From contig CABYFA010000002.1 in assembly GCA_902518155.1 (NCBI GenBank), positions 1 through 64,000 on the forward strand: 64,000 nt of DNA, given 5' to 3'. Shown in pieces: positions 49,691-59,467 of this stretch; within the stretch, counting starts at the first letter, position 1, and the number at the start of each line of letters is the position of its first letter. The notes beneath the pieces are model-generated. The model had not been told where the DNA came from. It saw only the letters and a list, made by a program, of their open reading frames with translations, and searched no databases. The translations under genes were made by a program, and so were the position numbers. This DNA comes from an uncultured Pelagibacteraceae bacterium. Its GTDB lineage: Bacteria > Pseudomonadota > Alphaproteobacteria > Pelagibacterales > Pelagibacteraceae.

Positions 49691-50824
49691 ATGTTCAGTT
49701 ATATAATTCCATTTTTAATATTACTTACAATAGTTGTGTTTGTTCATGAGTATGGACATTACTATTTTGCAAGACGATATGGAGTAGGGGTAACTGCATT
49801 TTCAATTGGTTTTGGTAAAGAATTGTTTGGCTATACTGATAAAAATGGTACTAGATGGAAGTTTTCTGCAATTCCTTTTGGCGGTTATGTTAAGTTTTTT
49901 GGGGACCATAATATCTTTAGTGATTTTAATAGAGAAGAACTTCGAAAAAAATATACTGAGGAAGAACAAAAAAAATTACTAGCTTTTAAGCCATTATATC
50001 AAAGAAATCTGATTGCATTTGGTGGACCTTTAGCTAATTTTATTTTAGCCTTTGTTATATTTGTAGGTGTTTTTATGTTTGTAGGAAAAGATATGACACC
50101 AGCCTCAATTTCTGAGGTTCAAAAAGAAAGTCCTGCCGAAGTATATGGATTAAAACAAAATGACATTTTACTTAATATTGATGGCAATAAAGTTGAGAGT
50201 TTATTAGATGTTTCTAAATTCATTATGCTTTCAACGGATGATTTTATTGAGTTTGTTGTTTTAAGAAATAGTCAAGAATATACATTTAAAGTTAAACCTA
50301 ATTTAGTTGAAAGTGTTGATCAGTTTGGAAATCCTTTGGAAAAAAGAATGGTTGGAATAGTAATTAGGCCAAATAATGATAATATCAATCATGTAAAATT
50401 AGGACCAATTGATGCCATTTATTATTCAGTTAAAGAGATATTTTTTGTTAGCCAAAAAACATTAGAGATAGTTTGGGGCTACTTGCAAAAATTATGGGGT
50501 CAAGGTTATGGTGATTTAAGACAATTAGGAGGTCCAATCAAAATTGCTCAAGTTTCAGGAGACTTTGCAAAATTGGGCTTATTACCTTTTATTATGATAA
50601 TTTCCTATATCTCAATAAGTCTAGGGTTATTCAATCTTTTCCCTATCCCTTTGTTAGATGGTGGCCATATTGCAATAAATTCAATTGAGGGAATTAGAGG
50701 TAAAGAGTTTAATAGAAAAACATTAGAAAATACTTTTCGAATCGGTATTGGAATTATTGCAATGTTAATGATTTTTACAATTTTTAACGATATTAATAAT
50801 TTTTTACTGCGCTATCAAAATTAA
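49691..50824 (+). CDS. rseP: Site-2 protease, RseP-type
   Basis: VVFVHEYGHYYFARRYGVGV (HExxH), PDZ region, NLFPIPLLDGGHI. Confidence 0.93.
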   Translation: MFSYIIPFLILLTIVVFVHEYGHYYFARRYGVGVTAFSIGFGKELFGYTDKNGTRWKFSAIPFGGYVKFFGDHNIFSDFNREELRKKYTEEEQKKLLAFKPLYQRNLIAFGGPLANFILAFVIFVGVFMFVGKDMTPASISEVQKESPAEVYGLKQNDILLNIDGNKVESLLDVSKFIMLSTDDFIEFVVLRNSQEYTFKVKPNLVESVDQFGNPLEKRMVGIVIRPNNDNINHVKLGPIDAIYYSVKEIFFVSQKTLEIVWGYLQKLWGQGYGDLRQLGGPIKIAQVSGDFAKLGLLPFIMIISYISISLGLFNLFPIPLLDGGHIAINSIEGIRGKEFNRKTLENTFRIGIGIIAMLMIFTIFNDINNFLLRYQN

Positions 50825-50916
50825 AATAATCTTAAAAAAACTAATAAAATTGCGGTTTTATTCACTATACCACATATTGTGCATAACTTTTAACTAGATA
50901 CTAAAAAAAAGCTTGA

Positions 50917-50937
50917 TTTATCAATACTTTTGATAAA
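50917..50937. promoter_or_regulatory. Palindrome upstream of hup gene
   Basis: TTTATCAatactttTGATAAA. Confidence 0.4.
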
Positions 50938-50970
50938 GATAGTAAATAACCTAATAAAACCGGAGCTAAA

Positions 50971-51246
50971 ATGAACAAAAAACAACTAGTTGTCAAATTA
51001 TCAGGCGCTTTAAACCTAAGTAAAGCTGATGCTGAGAGAACTTTTGACACGATCACCAACACTATTTTAGATGCACTAAAGGCTGATGATTCAGTTAAAA
51101 TCGCAGGATTTGGTACATATAAAGTGGCAAAAAGAAAAGCCAGAGTTGGAAGAAACCCAAGAACTGGTGAGCAAATTCAAATTGCTGCATCGCAAAAGGT
51201 TAAATTCTTACCTGCTAAAGCTTTAAAAGAAGTATTCAATAAATAG
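50971..51246 (+). CDS. hup: HU-family DNA-binding protein
   Basis: MNKKQLVVKLSGALNLSKADAERTFDTI, GFGTYKVAKRKARVGRNPRTGE. Confidence 0.95.
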   Translation: MNKKQLVVKLSGALNLSKADAERTFDTITNTILDALKADDSVKIAGFGTYKVAKRKARVGRNPRTGEQIQIAASQKVKFLPAKALKEVFNK

Positions 51247-51253
51247 TCAATTT

Positions 51254-51285
51254 ACAGCCTTAACGTCAAAAAGCGTTAAGGCTGT
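51254..51285 (+). terminator. Rho-independent-type hairpin after hup
   Basis: ACAGCCTTAACGtcaaaaagCGTTAAGGCTGT, 12-bp perfect stem. Confidence 0.75.
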
Positions 51286-51380
51286 CTCTATATGCAAAAT
51301 CTGCATACCCAATTTTCATAATCAGCGTTAGTTTTTAGGAATTATTAAAATACAAGCACTCACTATAACAGGGAGGTCTT

Positions 51381-52682
51381 ATGACTAAATTAATAAAAAA
51401 AATAAGTGCGCCACTTATTAGTTTAATTTTTTTATTAAACATGAGTAGTGCAGGTATGGCAGACACAACAGTTTCTGCTGAAGTAGGTTTTATTTTTAAT
51501 ACCTTATTATTTTTGATTTGTGGATTTCTAGTAATGTTCATGGCATGTGGTTTTGCTATGCTAGAGTCTGGAATGGTTACATCAAAAAGTGTATCCGTTA
51601 TTTGTGCAAAAAATATAGGGTTATTCTCAATTGCAGGTATAATGTTCTGGCTTGTAGGTTATAATTTAGCCTATGGTATCAGTCCAGGTGGATATATAGG
51701 TAAATTTATTCCATGGGCAGATGGCAGTAAAATAGATACAGGTTATTCCGATGGTTCAGATTGGTATTTCCAAATGGTATTCTGTGCAACTACTGTTTCA
51801 ATCGTGTCAGGTACAATGGCTGAAAGAATTAAATTATGGCCATTCTTTACATTCGCTGCAGTTTTATCAGGAATTATTTATCCAATCGTAATGGGTTGGC
51901 AGTGGGGTGGAGGCTGGTTAGCAGAATTAGGATTTTCTGATTTTGCTGGTTCAACTTTAGTACACTCAACTGGTGGTGCAGCTGCTTTAGCTGGTGCAAT
52001 GATAATTGGTCCGAGATTAGGAAGATTTACTAAATCTGGGGCTCCAGCGCCGCTTAAACCGTTTGCAGCATCATCAATACCTTTAGTAACAATTGGAGTA
52101 TTTATTTTATGGTTAGGTTGGTTTGGATTTAATGGTGGTTCACAATTAGCATTGGGAACGGCCACAGATGCAATCGCTGTATCAAAAATATTTATTAACA
52201 CATTCCTTGCTGGTGCAGGTGGTGTTATGGGTGCAGCAGTTATAACAAGATTGCATTTTGGTAAAACTGACGTAGTCCAAATGTTAAATGGATGTATCGG
52301 TGGTTTGGTTGCTGTAACTGCAGAACCATTATTACCATCACCATTTGCTGCAATTTTAATTGGTGCTGTAGGTGGATTAATCGTAGTGTATGGTACTAAA
52401 CTATTATTCTCTTTAAAGATTGATGATGTAGTTGGTGCTATTCCTGCTCACTTATTTGCTGGAATTTGGGGTACATTAATTGTACCTGCAACAAATTCTG
52501 GTGCAAATTTTAGTACCCAGTTAATTGGTGTATTATCAGTAAACATATTTGTGTTTATTGTAGCTTACATAGTGTTTAGCGCTATCAAAGCAACAATTGG
52601 CCTAAGGTTAAGTAAAGAAGGTGAAACCAAAGGTACTGATGTCACTGAAACTGGCGTGATTGCATATGCAATACGTGACTAA
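51381..52682 (+). CDS. amtB: Ammonium transporter
   Basis: MACGFAMLESGMV, GTMAERIKLWPFFTFA, STLVHSTGGAAALAGAMI, IPAHLFAGIWGTL. Confidence 0.95.
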   Translation: MTKLIKKISAPLISLIFLLNMSSAGMADTTVSAEVGFIFNTLLFLICGFLVMFMACGFAMLESGMVTSKSVSVICAKNIGLFSIAGIMFWLVGYNLAYGISPGGYIGKFIPWADGSKIDTGYSDGSDWYFQMVFCATTVSIVSGTMAERIKLWPFFTFAAVLSGIIYPIVMGWQWGGGWLAELGFSDFAGSTLVHSTGGAAALAGAMIIGPRLGRFTKSGAPAPLKPFAASSIPLVTIGVFILWLGWFGFNGGSQLALGTATDAIAVSKIFINTFLAGAGGVMGAAVITRLHFGKTDVVQMLNGCIGGLVAVTAEPLLPSPFAAILIGAVGGLIVVYGTKLLFSLKIDDVVGAIPAHLFAGIWGTLIVPATNSGANFSTQLIGVLSVNIFVFIVAYIVFSAIKATIGLRLSKEGETKGTDVTETGVIAYAIRD

Positions 52683-52695
52683 TTGTTAACAATAA

Positions 52696-52745
52696 GGGAC
52701 TCTTCGCTCTCTGTGTATCTCCGCGATTACTCATCGAAGGGTCCC
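52696..52745. other. Hairpin with 11-bp arms and about 28-nt loop downstream of amtB
   Basis: GGGACTCTTCG...CGAAGGGTCCC (one G-U) at 52696-52706 / 52735-52745. Confidence 0.6.
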
Positions 52746-52774
52746 TAAAACTCTCTCTTAAAGTTAGTTAAACG

Positions 52775-52808
52775 AAAAAAAAGCCCCTCCCTCAAGGGGC
52801 TTTTTATT
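52775..52808. terminator. Strong rho-independent terminator, bidirectional
   Basis: AAAAAAAAGCCCCTccctcaAGGGGCTTTTTATTTTT. Confidence 0.9.
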
Positions 52809-52843
52809 TTTAAGTTTTATTTTGAATTGCAATTTAAACTCTA

Positions 52844-53833
52844 CTATGACAAATTTTTTTCAATTTGATTAAAAACATAATTTGGTTTGAGTTTTTTCAT
52901 ACCCATCCTGTCTCTAATCCAAATATTATCAACGTAGCCCTCTGGGGTAATAGGTTTAATATTACTATATTTAAGTTCACTGACAGGATCATTAGCTATA
53001 AGACCGAAGGTTTTTATTCCCAAAGCTGCAGATAAATTTAAAGGGCCAGAATTATTTCCAATATAAAAATCAGAGCTTTTAATTGCCAAAATTACTCCTT
53101 GAAGATCTTTGTTTGAACAATCAATAAAATACGATTTTTTTGATTCATCTATAATTTTTTTAGCTATATGGGATTTGTCTGGACCACAAATCAAATAAAT
53201 ATAATCACATAATCCTTTGTTGTATAATAAACTTGCTAGTTCAATAAAATCCTCCTCGAACCACATTTTGAAATCTTCAAAAGAATCAACTCCAAATGCA
53301 ATCTTTTTTCCTTTGACTATAAGATCGTCATTACCTTGTTTTAATCTTTCAGTATCAATCTCTAAAGAGGGAAATTTATCATTTAACTTAATTGAATTTA
53401 TCTTTAAAAATTTCTGTGATTGTTCTGAATAATTTAAATTCCAATCATCTTCATTAAGATAATTTTTAGAAGTAATCCATTTTTTTTGATTTTTTATCCC
53501 TGGTGCGATTATATTTTGAATACCTGATAATTTTGCAGCTATTGCGGGTTTATTCACTTTATCTAAAATATATACATAGTCATATTTTTCTGTATCAAAT
53601 ATTTTCTTTAGTTTAAAAACATCTAACCAATAAAATATACCTTTTCTGAAATCATTATAAAAAATTTGATTTATATGTTTTAGGTCTTTAAGTATATTTT
53701 GGGCTTGAGTTTTTTCTCTGACAATTAGATCTATATTTGTTTGATGATGTTGACTGATAGCTTTTATGTAGGGTAATTGCCATATTAAATCACCTAATTT
53801 ATGATGAGTGTAAACGATACAAATTTTATTCAT
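52844..53833 (-). CDS. Glycosyltransferase family 9 (heptosyltransferase-like)
   Basis: HKLGDLIWQLPYIKAI, YLICGPDKSHIAKKI, SSDFYIGNNSGPLNLSAALGIKTFGLI. Confidence 0.85.
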   Translation of the reverse strand: MNKICIVYTHHKLGDLIWQLPYIKAISQHHQTNIDLIVREKTQAQNILKDLKHINQIFYNDFRKGIFYWLDVFKLKKIFDTEKYDYVYILDKVNKPAIAAKLSGIQNIIAPGIKNQKKWITSKNYLNEDDWNLNYSEQSQKFLKINSIKLNDKFPSLEIDTERLKQGNDDLIVKGKKIAFGVDSFEDFKMWFEEDFIELASLLYNKGLCDYIYLICGPDKSHIAKKIIDESKKSYFIDCSNKDLQGVILAIKSSDFYIGNNSGPLNLSAALGIKTFGLIANDPVSELKYSNIKPITPEGYVDNIWIRDRMGMKKLKPNYVFNQIEKNLS

Positions 53834-53880
53834 TTTTATTTATGTGATTTCAAAAAAAACTATATAATAAATTTAGTTCT

Positions 53881-54264
53881 ATGAATATAAAATCGTCAAA
53901 AACATTAGTCACAGAAGCTTTGAGTGAAATTAAAACAATTTCACCAGACGAAGCATTGTCAATGATGAATGAAGATAAATGTAATCTAATTGATATTAGA
54001 GATATAAGAGAACTTGAAAGAGATGGGCGAGTTGAAAATTCAAATCATATTCCGCGAGGCATGTTAGAATTTTGGTTAGATCCTGATAGTCCATATTTTA
54101 AAGATGGTAAATTAGATATGAATAAAGAAATGGTTCTTTTCTGTGCTGGCGGCATGAGATCGGCATTGGCTGCAAAAACTCTCAAAGATATGGGGTTTGA
54201 AAAAGTTTCACACATTGATGGTGGGTTTGGAGCTATTAGAAATAGTAAATTTAAGATTGTTTAA
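53881..54264 (+). CDS. Rhodanese-like domain protein
   Basis: NLIDIRDIRELERDGRVENSNHIPRGMLEFW, VLFCAGGMRSALAAKTLKDMG. Confidence 0.9.
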   Translation: MNIKSSKTLVTEALSEIKTISPDEALSMMNEDKCNLIDIRDIRELERDGRVENSNHIPRGMLEFWLDPDSPYFKDGKLDMNKEMVLFCAGGMRSALAAKTLKDMGFEKVSHIDGGFGAIRNSKFKIV

Positions 54265-54845
54265 GAAACACACTCTTCTAAAGCATATTCAAGTCTATCT
54301 TGTCCCCAAAAAAGTTTATTGTTGACTATGAAAGTTGGAGCACCGAATACATCATTTTGAAAAGCTTTGTCAGTTAAACTTTTTAATTCGTCTTTTACTT
54401 TTTGATTACTTATATCTTCAAAAAATTTTTTTTTATCAATTTTACAATTATCTAAAATTTTGTTTACGTTAGCTTCGATTGATATATCTATATTATTTTT
54501 CCAATAGGCATCAAAACAGATATCAAAGTATTCACTTTTTTTATTTGCATCAATTGAAATAAATCCTCTCATTAAATAAAGGGTATTAATTGGAAATTTT
54601 TCATTCCATTTAAAAGATATATTATTTTTGTTAGCGATAATTTCGCAATCATTCTTCATATTTTTCATTTTCCGCTCATTAAAAGCAGGAGCAGTTATGT
54701 TACCCAACTTATGTAGACCACCTAGTAAAATAGGTTTATAATTAAAATCGACCCCATTTTTATTCTGCATTGATTTAATTTTTTTATAGGCAATGTAAGA
54801 ATATGGACTAATAAAATCGAAGTAAAAATCGATGATTTTACTCAT
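54261..54845 (-). CDS. 2-hydroxychromene-2-carboxylate isomerase / DsbA-family protein
   Basis: IDFYFDFISPYSYIAYKKI, GVFGAPTFIV-type motif (NDVFGAPTFIVNNKLFWGQDRLEYAL). Confidence 0.88.
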   Translation of the reverse strand: MSKIIDFYFDFISPYSYIAYKKIKSMQNKNGVDFNYKPILLGGLHKLGNITAPAFNERKMKNMKNDCEIIANKNNISFKWNEKFPINTLYLMRGFISIDANKKSEYFDICFDAYWKNNIDISIEANVNKILDNCKIDKKKFFEDISNQKVKDELKSLTDKAFQNDVFGAPTFIVNNKLFWGQDRLEYALEECVS

Positions 54846-55311
54846 ATAGGTTAATACTTTTCGCGTAAAATATTCTAATGAGCCAATAAATAAAAATGCC
54901 TAAAGGACCAATTAAATAAGTGATTATTAATGGAATGCCAACAAGAACCTTATTGATAAAAAATTTTTGTGAGTCTCTTACAATCCAGCCACCGACGAAT
55001 AAATTAATTGATACAAAGTGGATCCAAAATAACATTAAAAAAATATTACTTGAAAACAAACCTGATAAATTACTAATACTTAAATATAATTCAAAATTAC
55101 TATCGAAATCATAAGCATTTAAATAAGCTTTATAAAGCACAAATATGTAAGCACCTCCTAATAATGTGATTGGAAAAATAGAAGTAACAAAATATTTTGT
55201 AAAGTTTGATTGTGGAAAAAATATTAATACTAACCAAAAAGGCAAAACTCCTAAATTCACCCAGAAGTAGAGAATTTCAATTGTAAAGTAAGCATAAATT
55301 TGTTCGATCAT
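54838..55311 (-). CDS. ABA4-like (DUF4281) membrane protein
   Basis: IHFVSINLFVGGWIVRDSQ...LVGIPLIITYLIGPLGIFIYWLIR. Confidence 0.75.
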   Translation of the reverse strand: MIEQIYAYFTIEILYFWVNLGVLPFWLVLIFFPQSNFTKYFVTSIFPITLLGGAYIFVLYKAYLNAYDFDSNFELYLSISNLSGLFSSNIFLMLFWIHFVSINLFVGGWIVRDSQKFFINKVLVGIPLIITYLIGPLGIFIYWLIRIFYAKSINLYE

Positions 55312-55339
55312 TTTAAATTATATTATATTAGATCTTACA

Positions 55340-55903
55340 ATGATTCCTATAAGAAATAAGAGAAAAACATTACAGGTGACTGTAGATGAAATGAGAAATT
55401 TTGCTTTAGCATATGTTGAAAAATATGCCCCATCTAAACAACAATTAAGAACATATTTACTAAAAAAATATCTCAAATTATCTGTTCCAAATGTAAAAAA
55501 ACAGGATGTGACAAATTTAATTGATATTGTTTTATCTGATTTAGAAAAAAATAAATTCATCAATGATAAATTTTATTCTGAAAGTAAAGCCAAAAGTATG
55601 ATCCGAAGAGGAAGTTCGATTAATAAAATCAGAAACTACTTAATTGGCAAAGGTGTTAATGATGAATTTATAAAAGACACAGTCAATAAAATTAATGAAG
55701 ATAATTCAGATCAAGATTTTTTTTCGGCAATTAAAATTTGTAAAAAGAAAAGAATTGGACCCGCTAGGATTGAAGATAATAGACCACTTTTTTATAAAAA
55801 GGATATCTCTTTATTGGCAAGAAATGGCTTCGACTTTGAGACATCAAAAAAAGTTATGGAATTAAAAAAAGATGATTATTTAAAAATAATAAAACTACTT
55901 TGA
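55340..55903 (+). CDS. recX: RecX-family regulatory protein
   Basis: ALAYVEKYAPSKQQLRTYLLKK, FINDKFYSESKAKSMIRRGSSINKIRNYLIGKGV. Confidence 0.8.
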   Translation: MIPIRNKRKTLQVTVDEMRNFALAYVEKYAPSKQQLRTYLLKKYLKLSVPNVKKQDVTNLIDIVLSDLEKNKFINDKFYSESKAKSMIRRGSSINKIRNYLIGKGVNDEFIKDTVNKINEDNSDQDFFSAIKICKKKRIGPARIEDNRPLFYKKDISLLARNGFDFETSKKVMELKKDDYLKIIKLL

Positions 55904-56038
55904 TTTTTTTTTCTTTTCTTCTTCAACTAATTGATTGATTTTATTTCTGATATAATTTTTGACATATACAAATACTAATAAGCCAAAAATAGATACCGAT
56001 ACAATAATTATTAGTATTATTCTTAATTGCTCATCCAT
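55895..56038 (-). CDS. Small 47-aa membrane protein (not in ORF track)
   Basis: MDEQLRIILIIIVSVSIFGLLVFVYVKNYIRNKINQLVEEEKKKKSK*. Confidence 0.55.
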   Translation of the reverse strand: MDEQLRIILIIIVSVSIFGLLVFVYVKNYIRNKINQLVEEEKKKKSK

Positions 56039-56039
56039 A

Positions 56040-56810
56040 TTAGATATTTTTATTTTTTAAGATTAAACTGGGATTTTTAAGATTTTTCTTTCCATATTTA
56101 ATTTCTTTACCTTCAAAATCTGAAATTATTCCTCCAGCATGTTGTAAAATTGCATGACCAGCCGCTATATCCCATTCATAAGCCCTAGGCTCAGCCACAT
56201 ATCCATCATATTCACCAGCAGCAATAACACAAAATTTAAGTGAACTTTTCATTCTAACATATTTTTTTACATTAAATTTTTTATGTAATTTTTCTATCTC
56301 TGGTTTAATCTTTGAAGAATTTGATACAAATTTAATTTCATTTTTATTAAAATTTTTTGAACAATCTAAATTCTTTGTTTTACCATTTGTAAATTCATAG
56401 GCGTTATTTGGACCATAGGAGTAAAACATTCTTTTTTTTGAAGGTGCATAAATTAATCCAGCTGCGGGATTTTTATTTATTATTAATCCAGCATTAATTG
56501 TAAATTCCTCTAGATTATTTATGTAGTCATAGGTGCCATCTATAGGGTCAATTAACCAAAAGTTTTCAAGATTGTTTATTGATTTATTATCAGAAGTCTC
56601 TTCTGAAATAATGGGAAGTTCAGGTGTTAATTCTTTAATTTTTTGAGTAACAATTTTATTAACTTCTAAATCTCCATTACTAACAGGAGTATTATCGGCT
56701 TTAATTTTTTTTATAAGTCCTTGTTTTCTTAAATCTAAAGAAATTTTTCCTGCATGAATAAATGTATCAATCAGATTTTCGACAATCTTTTTTAAATTCA
56801 AATTATTCAT
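56040..56810 (-). CDS. Inositol monophosphatase / CysQ-like 3'(2'),5'-bisphosphate nucleotidase
   Basis: PIISEETSDNK, WLIDPIDGTYDYIN, WDIAAGHAILQHAGG. Confidence 0.9.
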   Translation of the reverse strand: MNNLNLKKIVENLIDTFIHAGKISLDLRKQGLIKKIKADNTPVSNGDLEVNKIVTQKIKELTPELPIISEETSDNKSINNLENFWLIDPIDGTYDYINNLEEFTINAGLIINKNPAAGLIYAPSKKRMFYSYGPNNAYEFTNGKTKNLDCSKNFNKNEIKFVSNSSKIKPEIEKLHKKFNVKKYVRMKSSLKFCVIAAGEYDGYVAEPRAYEWDIAAGHAILQHAGGIISDFEGKEIKYGKKNLKNPSLILKNKNI

Positions 56811-56973
56811 TGATCTTTATTAATTCTATATTTTTAGTATTTATTACTTTTTTTCCAACATTTTCAAAATTAACTGTCACTTTTTCTTTTATAATTGATT
56901 GAACTTGACCTATACCCCAGTTTTTATTAGAAGGATTGATAACTTTGTCTCCTGGTTCAAAATCTAATATCAT
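56803..56973 (-). CDS. DUF3553 small protein (not in ORF track)
   Basis: [56 protein letters not shown]. Confidence 0.8.
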   Translation of the reverse strand: MILDFEPGDKVINPSNKNWGIGQVQSIIKEKVTVNFENVGKKVINTKNIELIKINE

Positions 56974-57014
56974 TTAATTTAACTTATATTAGAAATAAGT
57001 ATAAATACCATCAA

Positions 57015-58133
57015 ATGAATAAAGAATTAAATTCAATAGGATTAAACAAGAAACCATCAGACACAAAAGTAGTTGTTGCAATGTCTGGAGGTGTAGATTC
57101 ATCAACTGTAGCAGGCATGATGAAAAAAGAGGGATATGACGTAATTGGTATTACTTTAAAACTTTATGACGATGCAAAGCAGGTCGCAGAATCAAAGCAA
57201 TGTTGTTCTGGTCAAGATATCATGGATGCTAAAAGAGTTGCTCAGAAATTAGATATAGAACATAAAATTTTATATTATCAAAATAAGTTTAAGCAAGGAG
57301 TTATAGATAATTTTGTTGATAGTTACTTAAAAGGTGAAACTCCAATACCTTGTGTTCAATGTAATCAAACAGTAAAATTTAAGGATTTATTTGAAGTTTC
57401 TAAAGATTTAAATGCTGATGCTTTAATCACTGGGCATTATGTGAAAAGTGTTACTTCAAATAATAATACAAATATGTACAGAGCTATCGACGAAAATAGA
57501 GATCAAAGTTATTTTCTTTTCAATACTACTAGAGAACAACTTGATTATTTAAGATTTCCATTAGGTGGTCTTCATAAAAATGAAACACGTGAAATTGCAA
57601 AAAAACTAGACCTTAATGTTGCTGATAAACCAGACAGCCAGGATATATGTTTTGTACCTGGTGGAGATTATGCATCAGTAATTCAAAAATTCAGACCAGA
57701 CTCATTTAAAAAAGGAAACATAAAAGATCTTAAAGGTAATGTCATTGGTGTTCACGATGGAATTATAAATTTTACTATTGGTCAAAGAAAAGGAATAAAA
57801 GTTTCTGACAAAGAAGCTTTATACGTTATTAAAATTAATTCTGAAAAAAATGAAATAATTGTTGGACCAAAAGAATATTTAGGAAAGAAAGATATTTTAT
57901 TAAAAAATATTAATTTATTAGCAAATGAACAAGAATTTAAATCCAGCATTTTTGTAAAAGTTAGATCTACTGGCAAATTGCTTAAAGCAAACGTTAACCT
58001 AAGTGATCAAAATGGTGCGAATGTAAACCTTGAAAGCCCTGAGGATGGAATATCACCAGGCCAAGCATGTGTTTTCTATAATAAAGATGCTCTCGGTTAT
58101 AAAGTATTAGGAGGCGGCTGGATAAAGGAATAA
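57015..58133 (+). CDS. mnmA: tRNA-specific 2-thiouridylase MnmA
   Basis: [63 protein letters not shown]. Confidence 0.95.
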   Translation: MNKELNSIGLNKKPSDTKVVVAMSGGVDSSTVAGMMKKEGYDVIGITLKLYDDAKQVAESKQCCSGQDIMDAKRVAQKLDIEHKILYYQNKFKQGVIDNFVDSYLKGETPIPCVQCNQTVKFKDLFEVSKDLNADALITGHYVKSVTSNNNTNMYRAIDENRDQSYFLFNTTREQLDYLRFPLGGLHKNETREIAKKLDLNVADKPDSQDICFVPGGDYASVIQKFRPDSFKKGNIKDLKGNVIGVHDGIINFTIGQRKGIKVSDKEALYVIKINSEKNEIIVGPKEYLGKKDILLKNINLLANEQEFKSSIFVKVRSTGKLLKANVNLSDQNGANVNLESPEDGISPGQACVFYNKDALGYKVLGGGWIKE

Positions 58134-58134
58134 G

Positions 58135-58218
58135 CTATTTTTTCTTATTTTTTTTTCTAGCTCTTCTTTTTTTCGACCCCATTTTTCTTCGGCCTCTATG
58201 TTTCTTTGGGTAACTCAT
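58135..58218 (-). CDS. Very small highly basic protein (27 aa)
   Basis: MSYPKKHRGRRKMGSKKRRARKKNKKK*; intact start and stop in a conserved-looking gap. Confidence 0.4.
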   Translation of the reverse strand: MSYPKKHRGRRKMGSKKRRARKKNKKK

Positions 58219-58252
58219 TAAATCCTTTTCATTAATTTATTGAATTTTTGAT

Positions 58253-59467
58253 ATGGATATAGCATTGTCCTTTAATCATATCAATTTTTTTATGGGTAAA
58301 TCTTTTAAGACATTTTTAAAACACACTGCAAAAGATTTTCATAACCAATCAGTAAATCCACCAGTGGTTAGAGCATCGACAATTATTTTTAAGTCTATGC
58401 AACATATAAGAAAAACTCAAAAAAAAGCTCTACGAAATCCAACAGGTGGTCATTTTGATTACGGCAGACAAGGGACTTCTACTACTTATATATTACAAAA
58501 AATTTTAACAAAACTTGAAGAAAGTTATCATGTTTTTACAACACCAACAGGTTTTGGCTCCGTTTTTTTAGCAATATTTAGCGTTGTTAGACCTGGAGAT
58601 GAAATGTTAGTTGCAGATCCAGTTTACAGTCCTACACGAATTTTAACTGAAGATTATCTAAAAGATTTTAATATAAAGACAGTTTTTTATAATCCGCATG
58701 ACCTCAATACATTAAAAAACAATATTACAAAGAAAACAAAATTGATTTTTGTAGAAAATCCTGGAAGTAATACTTTTGATTTTCAAGACTTGGGTAAAAT
58801 TATTTCGATTGCAAAAAAGCATAAGCTATACACTGCAATTGATAATACTTGGGGTACCCCTTATTACTTAAAACCAATTAAACTTGGTTTTGATATGTCA
58901 ATTGTTTCTGCAACTAAATATTATTCTGGACATTCAGATGTTATGGGTGGAAGTTTAGCAGTAAATAAAAGAGTATTTTCCAAAGTTAAAGCAGCAGAAA
59001 AAATTACAGGTCTTAGATTAGGACCTGATGATGCTTATTTAATAACTAGGGGATTAAGAACGTTAGACGTGAGATTAGACAGACATAGAGAAAATGCTAA
59101 AAAAGTTGCAGCATTTTTATTAAAAAATAAAAGAATTAAATTGTTATATCCTTTCAAAAAAAATTCACAAAATTTTAGAATGTGGAAAAAATATTATTCT
59201 GGAGCGTCAGGTTTAATGGGATTAAAGATAAAAGCTAAGAATATTAATTCTGTTCGAAAGTTTGTTAATTCACTGAAATTGTTTGGCTATGGCTATAGTT
59301 GGGGCGGATTTGAGAGTTTAGCGCTTCATCAAGAATTTAGAGAAACCGGTAAAAGAAAATATATGAACTTACCAAAAGATGAACATTTAGTAAGATTACA
59401 TGTAGGTCTTGAAGATCCTAATGATTTGATTGCTGATATCAAACAAGCTTTAAGACATTTAAGATGA
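58253..59467 (+). CDS. metC: Cystathionine beta-lyase / Cys-Met metabolism PLP enzyme
   Basis: GFGSVFLAIFSVVRPGDEMLVADPVYSPTR, SATKYYSGHSDVMGG PLP Lys; likely start MGKSFKTF at 58292 or nearby. Confidence 0.88.
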   Translation: MDIALSFNHINFFMGKSFKTFLKHTAKDFHNQSVNPPVVRASTIIFKSMQHIRKTQKKALRNPTGGHFDYGRQGTSTTYILQKILTKLEESYHVFTTPTGFGSVFLAIFSVVRPGDEMLVADPVYSPTRILTEDYLKDFNIKTVFYNPHDLNTLKNNITKKTKLIFVENPGSNTFDFQDLGKIISIAKKHKLYTAIDNTWGTPYYLKPIKLGFDMSIVSATKYYSGHSDVMGGSLAVNKRVFSKVKAAEKITGLRLGPDDAYLITRGLRTLDVRLDRHRENAKKVAAFLLKNKRIKLLYPFKKNSQNFRMWKKYYSGASGLMGLKIKAKNINSVRKFVNSLKLFGYGYSWGGFESLALHQEFRETGKRKYMNLPKDEHLVRLHVGLEDPNDLIADIKQALRHLR

